Origin: Sambucus nigra | Lineage: Eukaryota > Streptophyta > Magnoliopsida > Dipsacales > Adoxaceae | Reading direction: 5' to 3' | Assembly (NCBI GenBank): GCA_949130495.1 | Contig: OX422213.1 | Span: forward strand, 58,378,678-58,442,677 | DNA length: 64,000 nt | Part shown: piece after piece, positions 46,264 through 57,644 of the stretch | How positions within the stretch are numbered: position 1 is the stretch's first letter | Layout: the number at the start of each line of letters is the position of its first letter | The notes under the pieces: model-generated | The model's database searches: none | What the model saw: only the letters and a program-made list of their open reading frames with translations | Told to the model about the DNA's origin: nothing | Position numbers and translations under genes: made by a program

Positions 46264-47656
46264 ATGTTCAAGGATCAAATGGGAGACACAATGGAGGTCT
46301 ACATTGATGACATGCTTGTTAAGAGCAAGAAGAAGGAAAATCACCTCTTAGACCTGTCAAAGACCTTCGAAATCCTCAGGAAGTACCGAATGAAGCTTAA
46401 TGCGAGCAAGTGTTCCTTCGGTGTCCAGTCAGGAAAATTTCTTGGATACTTAGTCAAAAAGAGAGGCATAGAAGCTAATTCGGACCAAATTGATGCAATC
46501 AACAGGGTACAACCACCTCGAACAGTCCGGGACATGCAGAAACTCACTGGAATGCTCGCTACCTTAAATCGCTTCATTTCTAAATTCTACGAGAAGTGCA
46601 AGCCTTTTTTCCAGCTTCTAAAAGGGAATAAACCAATAGAATGGAGCCCGGACTACTCGCGAGCATTGAACGAGCTCAAGTCTTACTTAAGCTCTCCACC
46701 GCTGCTTGTCATACCACAACTAATGGATTCTTTGTTACCTATACCTCTCGGTATCCAGTCACACTACCAGCTCGGCGTTAATATGCGAGGTCGAAGGAAT
46801 CCAACACCCTGTTTACTACGCAAGAAAGGCCTTATTAGATGCCGAGCAAAGGTACCTTCCATTAGAGAAACTCGCCTTTGCACTAGTGATAGCCTCGAGG
46901 AAACTAAGACATTATTTTGAAGCTCATACTATCATCGTCCTTACATCGCACCCCCTTAAGGCGATCCTAAGGAAAGCACATTTATCGGGCAGATTGTCTA
47001 AGTGGTCAGTCGAGCTCGGTCGGTTCGACATCCAATTTCAACCAAGGACCGATATCAAGGGTCAGATCCTCGCTGATTTCATAGCCGAATTCACTGGTGA
47101 AGAACTCCCCGACCAACCTCAACCAACAAAGCGAAAAGAGAACCCAGCAACAGTGGAAACCTGTAAACTATTCGTTGATGGAGCCTCCAACTCAAAGGGG
47201 GCAGGCGTAGGCATCATCCTCATCACCCCAGAAAACACCATCCTTGAGCAAGGAATCAGGCTTGGATTTGAAGCCTCCAACAACGAAGCAGAGTATGAAG
47301 CCCTAATAGCCGGTCTCCAAAAGGCGCAAATTTTGGGAGGAAAATGTTTACAGGTGTTCGACGATTCTCAACTAGTCTCCAATCAGATAAGTGGAGATTA
47401 CAACGTGAAGGATGAAAGGATGGCAGCCTACCTCACCCTGGTGAGGAAACTAATGACGAGCTTTGAGGAGATCAACATCCAGCAGTTTCCCAGAGGGCAA
47501 AGCAGTCATGTCGACGCCTTAGCAGCCCTAAGCTCGGTAGTTGATTCTAGTCTTAAAAGGGTCATTCCCATCGACTTCCTTATTTGTCCAAGCATTAACC
47601 ATAATAGCAAGCTGCCATATGTGGAACAAATACTCCAGGTGGGATCAGCCCCCAGC
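46264..47656 (+). pseudogene. E2 RT catalytic part, RNase H and second RNase H
   Basis: YIDDMLVKS at about 46300 is the RT catalytic box. A frameshift near 46720 leads into the remains of the first RNase H (YYARKALLDAEQRYLPLEKL, near 46818) and DIKGQILADFIAEF. A second, complete-looking RNase H follows: LFVDGASNSKGAGVG (Asp), NNEAEYEALIAGL (Glu), VFDDSQLV (Asp) and SSHVDALAAL (Asp). This extra domain is known in Tat elements and resembles host-type RNase H rather than the retroviral one. The frame stops at TGA 47657-47659. Confidence 0.92.
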
Positions 47657-47659
47657 TGA

Positions 47660-48895
47660 ATGGACCCCTTAAGAGACTATTTAAAGGAGGGCACGCTCCC
47701 CGAGGATAAGAAAATCGCCCACCAGATAAGAGTCAAAGCTGCTCGCTTTCACTTATTCACAGGAGGCGACTTGTATAAGAAGTTCTTCTCTAGTCCCTAC
47801 CTTAGATGTGTCCACCCAGGCGATGTCGAGCAAGTGCTGCGCGAGCTTCATGAAGGAATATGTGGAAGTCATGTCGGAGGATGACCTCTAGCCTTTCGAG
47901 CAATGAAGGAAGGCTATTGGTGGCCATATATTCAAAAGGACTCCGCAGTATATGTCCGTAAATGCCCGAAATGCCAGTTTCACGCTCCAATGGTCCACCA
48001 ACCAGCCAGCAACCTGAAATCCCTGACCAGCCCGTGGCCCTTCGCCCAATGGGGGATGGACATCGTGGGACCACTACCCACTGCTGCCGGCAATCGTAAA
48101 TACCTGTTTGTTGCAACTGACTACTTCACCAAATGGATCGAGGCAGAACCATTGGAAAACATCCGAGACGCTAACATGATAAGATTCATATGGAGGAATA
48201 TAATCACTCGATTCGGAATCCTCAGAACCATCATCACTGATAATGGGACACAATTCGAGAGTGGCCCATTTCAGGACTTCTGTAACGAGCACGGGATCAG
48301 GCACAACTTTAGTTTGGTGGCCTACCCTCAGAGCAATGGGCAAGCAGAAGCTTCCAACAAAACTGTGATCGATGGATTAAAAAATCGACTAGAGCGAGCC
48401 AAGGGTGCATGGGCAACCGAGCTACCCCATGTCCTATGGGCATACCGAAAAACTCCTCGGTGAGCAACAGGAGAAACCCCATTTTCGCTAACATATGGCA
48501 TGGAAGCAGTCATTCCACTAGAAGCGGGCTTGCCAACAATGAGATTCAACCTTGTCGACCAAGGCCAGAATGATGGGGTGTTGCTCGCTGAACTCGACCT
48601 CACCGACGAGCGTAGAGAACTGGCCCTGGTGAAGCTTGCGAGCTATCAGCAACAGCTCGCAAGGCATTACCACAAAAGGGTTAACCCAAGAAGATTCCAA
48701 GTTGGGGACTATGTTCTAAGGAAAGTCCTGGGCAACACAGTAAGGTCATCAGACGGCAAGCTAGGCCCAAACTGGGAAGGACCCTTTAAAATAACTAGGG
48801 ACGACCTGCAAGGTGCATATCATTTGGAAATAATGGAGGGCAGAGAGATACCACGAGCATGGAATGCAACTAATCTCAAGAAATTCTATTTTTAA
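47660..48895 (+). pseudogene. E2 integrase
   Basis: The zinc finger has ELHEGICGSH (His pair) and KCPKCQFHAP (Cys pair). The core shows GMDIVGPLPTAAGNRKYLFV, IITDNGTQFES and YPQSNGQAEASNK, which carry the D, D and E residues. The C-terminus has VGDYVLRKV and LGPNWEGPFKI and ends at LKKFYF. There is no chromodomain. Only two stops interrupt it (TGA at 47882-47884 and 48461-48463), both at expected arginine positions. Confidence 0.93.
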
Positions 48896-49387
48896 ATTCT
48901 CAAGGAATTCTATTGTTGAATCTTTTTCTTGTATTTGTTATGTGAAAGGAATAGTTCATTCCCCTTATTACTAATGAAATCAGTAAACTGCATTTTATCA
49001 CACGTCTTTTTCCAAATCACAGGCACAATGGTCGATATAGCAGGGGAATACCCCTCCTCAGGTCATCGTTATGAAACACGAAAGACCTCTTAGACTTACC
49101 CTTGGCAATACATAAAGCCCTACAGAGGATTCTTTGGCAATACGACCAGATTTTATACTGGCCATCAAACCTACTTTGGTTTAGCAAAATCCTGATCGGA
49201 TGAAGACATCCAATACCAGGTGTGTCCTCGCCAATTGCCCTACTTAGGCCTAAGGGAGTGTGACGACACAACCTAAAAGGTAAAATGGGGCATAATGGTA
49301 TTTTGGTATTATACTGGACTGGGGGGACACTTGCATGGAAAAATGAAAAGGATTATGAAGCAGCAAGAATATAAAAAGATTGGATGA
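48896..49387. other. E2 post-pol noncoding stretch
   Basis: No convincing frame on either strand. It separates integrase from the antisense genes. Confidence 0.5.
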
Positions 49388-49605
49388 ACACGTTTAGTAG
49401 GCAAAATCGCCCAAAACATGAACTTTTCATTGATCTCTTATATTTACAACAGTGATAATACATGTTTAGTCGGTGAAGCTCGCCCAAAGCATTTACATTA
49501 TCAAAAAGGACAAAAGAATAACAACTTGTTATATTTACAATAAAGATAATACACGTTTAGTCGGCGAAGCTCCCCCAAAGCGTTTACATTATCAAAAAGA
49601 AAAAA
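49388..49605. repeat. Minisatellite inside E2, about three units
   Basis: The phrase CGTTTAGTCGGCGAAGCTC or a close variant, followed by CCCAAAGCRTTTACATTATC, recurs at about 49389, 49463 and 49555. Unit spacing is about 75-95 bases. Confidence 0.85.
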
Positions 49606-49668
49606 CTTTCAAAAAATTCAAGAAGGAGGAAGCCTCTGAACAAGATAGTCTACCACCCTAGCTCTTCG

Positions 49669-50545
49669 TCAATCATTAGGAGCAGGGACCAGCTCTTCCA
49701 CAGCCTCATCTGCATCCAACTCTAACAGTTGCCGAGGAATAGAATCAATAGGGATCCATCTATCATCCCTCCTGAATGGATTGGGCATTAGAGTGGAGGA
49801 GGACATCTCGTGACGACACCATAACACTGAGTTCTTCGGGACCTGGAGTTCTTTCATGGCACTCAACCACCCTCTCATGAAAGAAATTTCTTCGAACTCG
49901 GATAATCTTGTGGGAGCATCTAGCCATCCTTGATCATAATCGTCAGCCCATGCTTGTCGGGACCCTTCTTGAATAAATGCCGCAATTGAGTAACGTCTCT
50001 TTAAAGCTCAGCAACAGTTACATATGCTCGGCGGACATCATCACGAAGCTCTTCCATCTCCTTATCTCACTGTTCTTCTGCTTCCCTGTTCCTGCCCCTG
50101 GTGCTCCTACCAGCTCGTGGGAGGGGAGGACGAGTGGAACCTCGCGGCATAGGAGGAGTATATCCAGCTCGCGAAGACGAGGATCCTTGCAGAATCGCTG
50201 AAAATGTGCTCGGCGCATGCTCTCTAAGTTGCAGGACTTCCCTCCTCAGGTTTTCATTCTCCTGCTGCAGGAATTCCCCAACTTGATTTATCTCGGTGGC
50301 CTCTAGCAACCTTGCTCTCAGTACATTTACTTCCTTTTGTACAGAGGCACCAATGCCTTCCATCTCCTGGAGCATTTCCTTCATCTTAGCCACTATCTCG
50401 GACTGATCCTTATATTTTTGGTTCCTTGACTTAAGAGACATGTAAAGACTAATAAAGGCCTGACGAAAACCTGAGGACTGGCATTGGGACCAAGAGTCCT
50501 GCCCAATTGAGATGTGGCAGGAATATAGTCGTCTACATCAGTCAA
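49669..50545 (-). pseudogene. E2 antisense gene 2, coiled-coil protein
   Basis: The minus strand reads MSLKSRNQKYKDQSEIVAKM and then a helical, heptad-like segment (EMLQEMEGIGASVQKEVNVL, LLEATEINQVGEFLQQENEN) to 50067, where a stop falls. The track goes on as DKEMEELRDDVRRAYVTVAEL and, after a frameshift near 49975, as DQGWLDAPTRLSEFEE and MRGWLSAMKELQVP, ending at TGA or TAG near 49669. Upstream, TTGTAG at about 50550 looks like a splice acceptor. The protein looks like a coiled-coil with an Arg/Pro-rich middle. I do not recognise a family. It lies 250 bases past the end of antisense gene 1. Confidence 0.6.
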
Positions 50546-50692
50546 CTACAAGACATAAAAGGGCAAGGGAAAGAGAAATCAATCAATGCATTGGAAAAAG
50601 AAGCCTTTTTATTTCATTAATGAAGGTTAAGTACATCGAGCAATAAATGGAAAAATTACAAGCAAAAGTACAAAAATAGTCCTAAGGGAGGA

Positions 50693-52837
50693 TTAACTAG
50701 CAACCTCAGGCTGCCCAGTAGTGGCTGGCTGCTTCCCCTTATCAGCAGCAGTAGTGGCATCCCGCTCTACAGAGATGCCCTCATTCGCCTGGGCAGGACC
50801 AGCATCAGCAGGGGTTATCTGAGAGGTAAGGTTAACACCCTCGATGGCTGGGGTAGGGGCTTCTTCGTCCATGATTGGCCTTGGACCCGGGTCATGCTCA
50901 TCGAACAGAGGAGACTCAGCATCAACACCAGCAGCTAGGAGGGCCTTGTTCCAGCCCTTCTTGAAGTTCAAATGGATGATATAGCCTATTTGAACTTTGG
51001 TGTCTTCATAAGCCGCAGTCCATCCGGAGTTGTATGAATCCTCCTTGATGGTGGCTACCTGGGACTCCTTCTTCTCCAGCTGCTCGGTCAGAGCCTAATT
51101 CTCCTCCATAATACCCAACTTGCTTGAGCAGACTATGTCATCGGCCTGCCTCAACTCTCTCAGCTCCTTAACCACCGCATCCCTCTCTCGGTTAGAATTA
51201 ATAAGGGCCAGATCAGAGGAAGCTCGGGCGGCATCAACAGCCTTCAGATCAGCCTCCAGCCGAGAACCCCTGACTTCCAGAGCGGACTTATGCTACTCCA
51301 GTTCGCTATTCATCCTCACCAACTCATCGCGAGAACGGTAGAGCACAGAGAAGTCCATCACAAACTACCAAAAATAAAGAAGAAATCAAGAAGGAGAAAT
51401 AATTAAAACTTGTTAAGGAATTGAAAAGGGAGAGAACCTTACCAAGTCTAGTCTCTGGCTAGCTTGGAGGGCTAATTGATCATATCCCAGCGCCCTCGGG
51501 TGATCTGCAGGAAGAACTGCCCTCTCAAGCAATGCATGAGCCAACTGAGGGGAAGTGGCAACTGAGGCCCCCTCGGGCAAAGCTGACACCGGGACCAAGG
51601 CTTGCCCAGCCTTCGTCCTCGACTCCATCTTACTCCTCTCTTCCTCTCTCTCCCTCTCCATCCTTTTCCTCTACTCCACCTTCTTCCTCCCCTCATCCTT
51701 CTTTCTCTCCCTCTCCCTCACCTGCTCTTCCTCTCTCCTCTTCCTATCTTGCTCCTGAGTGGATGATCGAGAGCCAGTAGCCACGGCCCCAAAAGAAGAC
51801 CTTTGTTTCTTTAACCTCTGTGCAAGAATCACATGGTCCTCATCATCATTGTCTCTAATCAGGTTCTTCCTGGGAGGCATATCTTTGCCTGAACTACTGG
51901 AAGTGCTCGACGATCCTCTAGCTTCAGAATCCTCTTCAGAAGAACTTCTACTGTTAGAGCTCCCTCCACCCAAATTACTCGCAGCTCCTGCAGGCTCACT
52001 CTCAGAGCTGCTCTCCTCTTCATCCAACTGGATAGGCACAGCAGTAGTCTATCCGAAAGAATCAAACTCTGGAACACTATCTACAGGCCGTGCAATGAAG
52101 CTGGAGCCTGCGTTCTTATACTCGAGCAAAAAGGCAGCAGACCTGGGATGTTCGCCGTCACCCAGAGGCTCCCTGATATTCCAAGCTTTCACCAACTCCG
52201 AGATACGAACCTCACTGAGAGCAGGCTCCAAATACTTTGTACTCGCTATGGAAGAAAAAGCAAAGAAAGGTTAGAAAAGTCACAAGTCAGCAAAGGTTGA
52301 AATAACAATACAATGTCTACCTATATATTCTTCCCCGTAAAAAGGGACAGTGAACCTCTCAGACCTCAACCCTTCAAACTGGGGAGGGAACTGCAAATTC
52401 CTAACGAGGAAACCCTCTTGCCAGTAGTCCTTATGGGAATTAGGTAGGTTTACTACCAATACCCTATCAAGACTCCTAGCTTTGAGGTATAAGACACCTG
52501 AGCTAGTTCGAGAGAAGGAATAGGAGAAACAGATCTCCGTAAGTCCTAACCTAGTACTATACAACTGGTTTATTCCATGGATGCCATTTACTATCTTCCA
52601 GACATTGGGCGAGCACTGTGCGGGAACAATACCGAAATAACCAAAAAAATGCAGAAATAGATCATTAGGGGGAAAAGTAAGTCCCCCTTGGGAGAGCAAC
52701 AAATCATGGATCTAGTGGGCATCCTCTATATCCCTAACATTCCTAGGAGGGGAGGCACAACATTCAATATCTACCCACTCAGGAATATTGTAGAACTTCC
52801 GGAACTTAGAGATTAACCTATTTCCAATCTTCGCCAT
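50693..52837 (-). pseudogene. E2 antisense gene 1, three exons, PF04195-like (putative gypsy-type transposon protein)
   Basis: Exon 1 (52837-52321) starts MAKIGNRLISKFRKFYNIPE and carries GGLTFPPNDLFLHFFGYFGI and PAQCSPNVWKIV, a pattern of the plant domain called putative gypsy-type transposon (Pfam PF04195). Intron 1 is 52320-52246 (75 bases, GT..AG). Exon 2 (52245-51443) has an acidic Ser-rich part and an Arg/Glu/Lys-rich helix. Intron 2 is 51442-51365 (78 bases, GT..AG). Exon 3 (51364-50693) is coiled-coil-like and has HLNFKKGWNKALLAAGV near its end. Both splices keep the frame, giving 663 codons. Five in-frame stops, all TAG, lie at 52714, 52051, 51673, 51295 and 51097. Extra genes of this kind are known in some Tat elements. 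Their role is unknown. Confidence 0.82.
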
Positions 52838-53202
52838 TAAAAAACTCTAGAAACTCTATAAACCAAAGAGAAAGTGGAAAGAAAGGGCACGAGAAACTTA
52901 CAAAACAGAAGATCGGTTCGAGCGATGAAGAATCACGAGTCCAAGACGACTAAGAAGCAATGGGAATGGGGATTCAGAGAAGAAGGTACGAGGCGCTAAA
53001 GTTCTGAGAAGAAGGAAGAGTACTGGAAAAGCTGAAACGACGGATGAAAAGTGGCTATCCCAACAAGCCTTCAATTTTAATCATAGCGCACGGATAGCGA
53101 AGCGGGTGCCACCAAAGCAACTTCACAATTTTCAAAGAATCACAAATCAGCCATAATGGCTGATCATTTAAATCCATTAGACCCATAAACATGGCCCAAA
53201 AA
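52838..53202. other. Promoter-side region of antisense gene 1
   Basis: No frame is recognised. The region between the antisense start and the 3' LTR would have to hold the antisense promoter, or the LTR itself would act in reverse. Confidence 0.4.
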
Positions 53203-53204
53203 AT

Positions 53205-53215
53205 TTAGGGGCAAT
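53205..53215 (+). other. E2 polypurine tract
   Basis: TTAGGGGCAAT lies directly before the 3' LTR. It is short and interrupted but in the expected place. Confidence 0.65.
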
Positions 53216-53622
53216 TGTGGGTACTCGAAATTCAGAACTATGGGCCTGGACGAGTAGCCCAGTCCTGGCGGCCCAAAGTCTAGGACCCTCATCTTTTATA
53301 ATTGATCTGGTCTCCCCCCACGATCCCATGAAGGGAAGTTATGGGGGAAATGGAAAATGTGGAGGAACCCATCACCCCCACTCATCTATATGCACATGTA
53401 TATATTAAACCCTAGGTTCGGGGCAAAAGGACAAGTTGTATTCTCTGTAATCACTCTCCGGAGTATACAGAAATAATATCGACTGCACCACCGTGGACGT
53501 AGGCACATCTTGGCAGAACCACATACATCCTTTGTTGTGTGATTGGCATCTTGTATTCCTTGTTCTTGTCTTCATAATCTTTCTCTCATATTTATTTGTG
53601 TTGCATAATAATTGCCTCCACA
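53216..53622 (+). repeat. E2 3' LTR (407 bp)
   Basis: It begins TGTGGGTACTCG and ends CCTCCACA, followed by the target copy GGGAC. The length equals the 5' LTR. Confidence 0.94.
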
Positions 53623-53627
53623 GGGAC

Positions 53628-54306
53628 CATAAAAAAACGTCTTGTATGCTTCAACCTCTACCCATTCCAGAGTGGAAGTGGGACAGCTTCTCGATGGATT
53701 TCACCGTGGTGTTACCTTTGACTCCTCGCCATCATGATTTTATTTAGGTGACAAGTAGACTCTTTATGAAGTTGACACTCTTTTTGGTCATATGTATCGA
53801 TTATTTAATCGAGCATCTTACACGTTTATATAGTGTCGAGATAATCTAGTTGTATGGGGTTCTATTATCGATCATTTTAGGACGGGGCCCTACATTTTTC
53901 GTACACTTTTGGGAGAGTTTCTATAATGATATGGGAACTAAATTTCACCTTAGCAGGACTTACCATCCAAAGATGGATGGGCAGACGGAGCGGGTAAATC
54001 AAGGGGTAGAGGACATGCTACGTGCATGTTTGATGGACTTTAAGGACAGCGAGGAAGTACACTTGCCATTGGTGGAATTTTCATATAATATTTGTTATTA
54101 TAAGTCCATTTCTATGCAACCTCGAGACTCTATGATAGATCGTGCCGATCACTGGTGTGTTGGTAAACCCAGGAGAGGGTAGAAATTTAGGGTCGAATTT
54201 CATCCAAGAGACGATCGAGAAGATTAATTTTATCAGAGAGGCTGTGATCTCTCTAAATAGACATGGTAGTAATGAAGATAAAATAGGAATCACGTGGACT
54301 TTGAAG
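53628..54306 (+). pseudogene. E4 integrase core, 3' of E2
   Basis: The track resumes with TSCMLQPLPIPEWKWDSFSM and DFTVVLPLTPRHHDF, then GRGPTFFVHFWESFYNDMGT and YHPKMDGQTERVNQGVEDML, the integrase core around its catalytic D and E. After a frameshift near 54140 it goes on as LGSNFIQETIEKINFIREAV. It is cut at 54306 where fragment X begins. The rest of E4, including its 3' LTR, is not in the window. Confidence 0.88.
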
Positions 54307-54642
54307 TGTAACACCCCGCGTGCCCAAAAGATATGTGGCATGCTATTACTATAAAACTAAGCTAAATTCATCAAAAGAATGTATAGAGCATCTAAATGTC
54401 CACAATTTAAATACAACAAATCCAAAATTCTTCTATTTTCACAATAACGATTACAAGAAAGTCTCTCAAATATAAAATGCCATCTAAAATTACACCGTTA
54501 ATTATTACATCAAAATTAACTTTCAAATCCCTGCTCTAAAATAATTATCCAAAATAGCTAATAGCGTTCCAATCCATGTTAACCTACCACAAAAAGAAAA
54601 TATGGGGAAGTACATAATATGATAGGAATAGATGCTCAAAAA
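54307..54642 (-). mobile_element. LTR fragment X, minus orientation, interrupted by E3
   Basis: TGTAACACCCCGCG at 54307 is the reverse form of a gypsy LTR end (CGCGGGGTGTTACA), like that of solo LTR 2. The following 330 bases are AT-rich and noncoding. The fragment breaks E4 integrase on its left and is cut by the start of E3 on its right, so its remainder must lie beyond the window. Confidence 0.6.
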
Positions 54643-55263
54643 TTTAATACCCCGTATTTTTACGCATATTTATTTTTATGAAATTATGGAAAATGGGAAA
54701 ATGGGGATTAAGTAAATTAAAGGGTGAAAAATTAAATTAATCCAATTTTATGATAATAATTACTAGTGTGATGAGAATTAGTAGTTATTGAAATAATATT
54801 ATGGTTGGGGATGAGATACACGGTAGTTATGTTATAAATATTTGGAACGCGTATGAGTCGCGTCACTAGTATATATTTGGGGGTTTAAAAGGTAAATTAT
54901 TTTTGTATAACTTGGATGACTATTTATAGTGCGATAGAGTGTTCGAAAGGGTCAAAATAGTCCGAAAACACTACTCGGGTAATTTATTTGGAGTCCGGGA
55001 CATTTTAGCCCAAAACCACACCCCAGAGGGTTACTTCGGTCTATTAAAAATTTTGGGTAATTAAATGGGCAAAAATTAGGTTTAATTAATAGCATTTAGG
55101 GTTAGTGGCCTGTTAGTTTTCAACCTACATGAGAAAGATAGGAAAAGAAAGAGAACAAAGGAAGAAGGAGAAGACTCCATTAGAGCCCTAAGCCAAGAAC
55201 TTAAGTTTTCACACTAAAAAGTACACCAGCGCGAAGATCGTGTCTGGAGGATCGTTCCATAAG

Positions 55264-56961
55264 GCAAGTGATTATCTTTCTCTTTCTCTTAGAATTTATT
55301 ATTCTTGTTAACTTATGTTGAGATTTTAGAACTATTAACACCAAATTTGGTTTACCTATGATGAGATTGTGTAGGAATCTTAGAAATTTGATGGGGGTTT
55401 GAATGTAGAGGATTTTACCCTTTATAGGAGAATGAAATTTGGTGAATTAGATGCTAATCATGAAATAAAAATGGGAATTTTATGAATCTATAATTCTTGA
55501 TTTATGTCAATATTATTCAAGGGAAATTTAGGAGTTTGTTGAATTTATTTGATGATTAGAAGGACTTGACTCCTAAACTATGTTAAGAAACGTTCTACAA
55601 TGACTTAGAGTAGTTTAGAAACCTTTTACTTGGGTTGGAATGGGTTTAGGTTGATATTGAAGAGGAGAAAATCTGGAAAAACAAACTTTGAAGATGAACT
55701 GGGCAACTGCGGAATTTTCGTTAAAAGTCCATCCCAGGTCGTTCCAACGACCTCATTAGAATAAGACTTCTAACGGGTTTCCAGTGTCCCTTCTAATGAG
55801 TTTGGTACTTCGTTTGAAGTGGGAGCACCTTTGTTCGAATGACCCTCATTCGAACAACCTCATTCGAATGAGATTCCCTGGGTCTTCTAACGAGATTCCG
55901 GAATGACTTTTAAGGCCCGATTTTGTTTCGAACGTCCCGTAGGCTTAGTTATGTGAGTGTTAGACCTGCTTCGATGTCGAGTGACTTAAAATTTATAATT
56001 ATTAGTGAGTGGATAATATGTTGACCCTCGGATGGTATGAAAATTTATAAAATTTGAGAGATGCGAAAATACAAGGGAGAATATATATACGAATAAGGTA
56101 TGGGGTATAACAGGGGATGCTATGCGTACTGCGAATACTAGGTTACAGGAAAACTTGCTCTACATATTATGTGTATGACATACCTAGCTACTGGCTATCG
56201 AACGGAGGTTAACGCGTTGTGTGCGTTCGGATCTTGTGTGCCTTCGGGGGATTTAGAGTCGTACCACTAGAGCATGGAACCTAGGTACAGGCTATCCATG
56301 AGATTGATAGTGATGACGGTCATATAGGTGCGTAGGTATGTGCATATCCCATCGGCTTGGGACTATGTTTGCCTCCAATAGGTTTTTGTTTTTTTATTGG
56401 TTCTCGAGAGATTGAGCTAGTTGTCCTCTGTGTGTGAGTGTTGCAATGGAACTAGATAGTTGAGTATGCATAACACTAAGGGCTTCTCAACCAGGGGTGT
56501 GATATTGCTATATTTATATATATAATATCATATGTATACATAAAGAGAATAATGTGTGTATATTGAAATCATGTTTGGTGTGTTGTGTTGATGACTCTAT
56601 TTTTAGATGTGTGCTTATGGTATTATCAGTAGGGCAATTAGAAAAATCTGTGAATACACTAAAGTAATTCTAAACCTAAATGGAAATCTTAAGTATGTCT
56701 GCTTGGGGTTATTTAGGGAGACTTTCCAGCATAATAGTATGTACCTAGTAGTCAGTTAGGGTATCACGACTAGTATGGGTAGTTAGGCTCGTTAGGCGTG
56801 CACATAGATTGAGGGGTGAGTATCTCAGGTGAGTACGGTAAGTTAACTTGAATAATGATTGTGCTAATTGAATCAATTTAAGCATTTGCTATATTAAACT
56901 GTTTTCAACTCGGGCTCTGACCCATTTTTCTGTATAGCTTTCCATTGTTCCATTATTTTAG
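55264..56961 (+). other. Putative GC-AG intron in E3 5' LTR
   Basis: The donor is ATAAG|GCAAGTG. CTGAC lies 41 bases before the acceptor TTTTAG|GTGCCC, with a T-rich tract between. The length is 1698 bases. In the 3' LTR the donor reads AAG|GAAAGTG (about 62960), so that copy has lost the C. Confidence 0.48.
55738..55898. repeat. TTCGAATGA/TTCTAACGA palindrome cluster, E3 5' LTR
   Basis: The cluster contains GTCGTTCCAACGAC, CATTCGAATG and several TTCTAACGA or TTCTAATGA words. It begins about 1095 bases into the LTR. The 3' copy is less worn. Confidence 0.9.
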
Positions 56962-57464
56962 GTGCCCAGCCACAGGGACACCAGCCTTAGGAGACTTTAT
57001 TTAGTTGTCGTGATGTAGCTGATGTGGAAGCTGCAGGATAGTTGCTAGTAGACGACTTAGCATATTCTCCTTTTTCAGTTATCTAATTTGTTAGACATGT
57101 CGTCCTTTCTTCTGTTTACATTCAGGGATTTAGTTGTCATAAATTCTCTTAGATTTGATTTCCTTCTGTTGGATTTATTGTATGGGATTGTATCTGGATG
57201 TGTTTTACTCCAGTCAGTTATTTTATTTCAGTTAGACTTTATTTATATTGCAGTGATGCATATTATTTGTTGGTATTATTCATGATATTAGTTAGTAACA
57301 AGATAAAATTTGGACATCACTCCTTTTAAATACTAGGTGGTTAGTTTTTATTAAATTAAAATTTGAGTTTCGACAGTGATGCATTACCTGTACCAACTTG
57401 ATATTCTGAAATTAATTAACTAAGGACTAATCACCCGGTAATTAATTAGGCGAGGTGTCACAGG

Positions 57465-57476
57465 TGGTATCAGAGC
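57465..57476 (+). other. E3 primer-binding site (tRNA-iMet type)
   Basis: TGGTATCAGAGC, identical to that of E1, lies two bases after the LTR end. Confidence 0.93.
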
Positions 57477-57644
57477 ATCAGGTTCTAGTGTCCTTAGGAT
57501 TTGTACGGCTTATTATGTTTTTGCATAGCGTCCTTTGATATAGAGCCCTATATTTTAGGATTGTTATACTCTACATACGTTTTACATTCTTTTGATATTT
57601 TGAGAATATAATTGTAGACTTATGAAACTTTTTTTTCTTTTTAG

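Larger units (their letters stand above)
42903..53622 (+). mobile_element. E2: Tat-lineage Ty3/gypsy retrotransposon with antisense genes
   Basis: Two 407-base LTRs (TGTGGGTAC.CG start) bound the element, with the target duplication GGGAC at 42898-42902 and 53623-53627. The coding order is gag, protease, RT, RNase H, a second RNase H, integrase. A 4.3 kb region follows with genes on the opposite strand. The dual RNase H and DQGSS protease motif point to the Tat lineage of plant gypsy elements. About 25 differences between the two LTRs (roughly 6%, counted by eye) make the insertion old but younger than E4, which it splits. Stops and frameshifts disable it. Confidence 0.95.
54643..57462 (+). 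repeat. E3 5' LTR (2820 bp)
   Basis: It is aligned to the 3' copy from TGTAATACCCCG and ends GAGGTGTCACA. It holds AAG|GCAAGTG (55263/55264), the palindrome cluster at 55738-55898, GGAGGTTAACGCG near 56213, CGGGCTCTGACCC (56911) and TTTTAG|GTGCCCAGCC (56961). Compared with the 3' copy it has several small gaps near 55185-55265. Confidence 0.92.

Noticed and set aside
51532..52274. Plus-strand Ser/Pro/Leu-rich frames inside E2
   Set aside because: They are shadows of exon 2 of the antisense gene, which has consistent splicing and domain structure.
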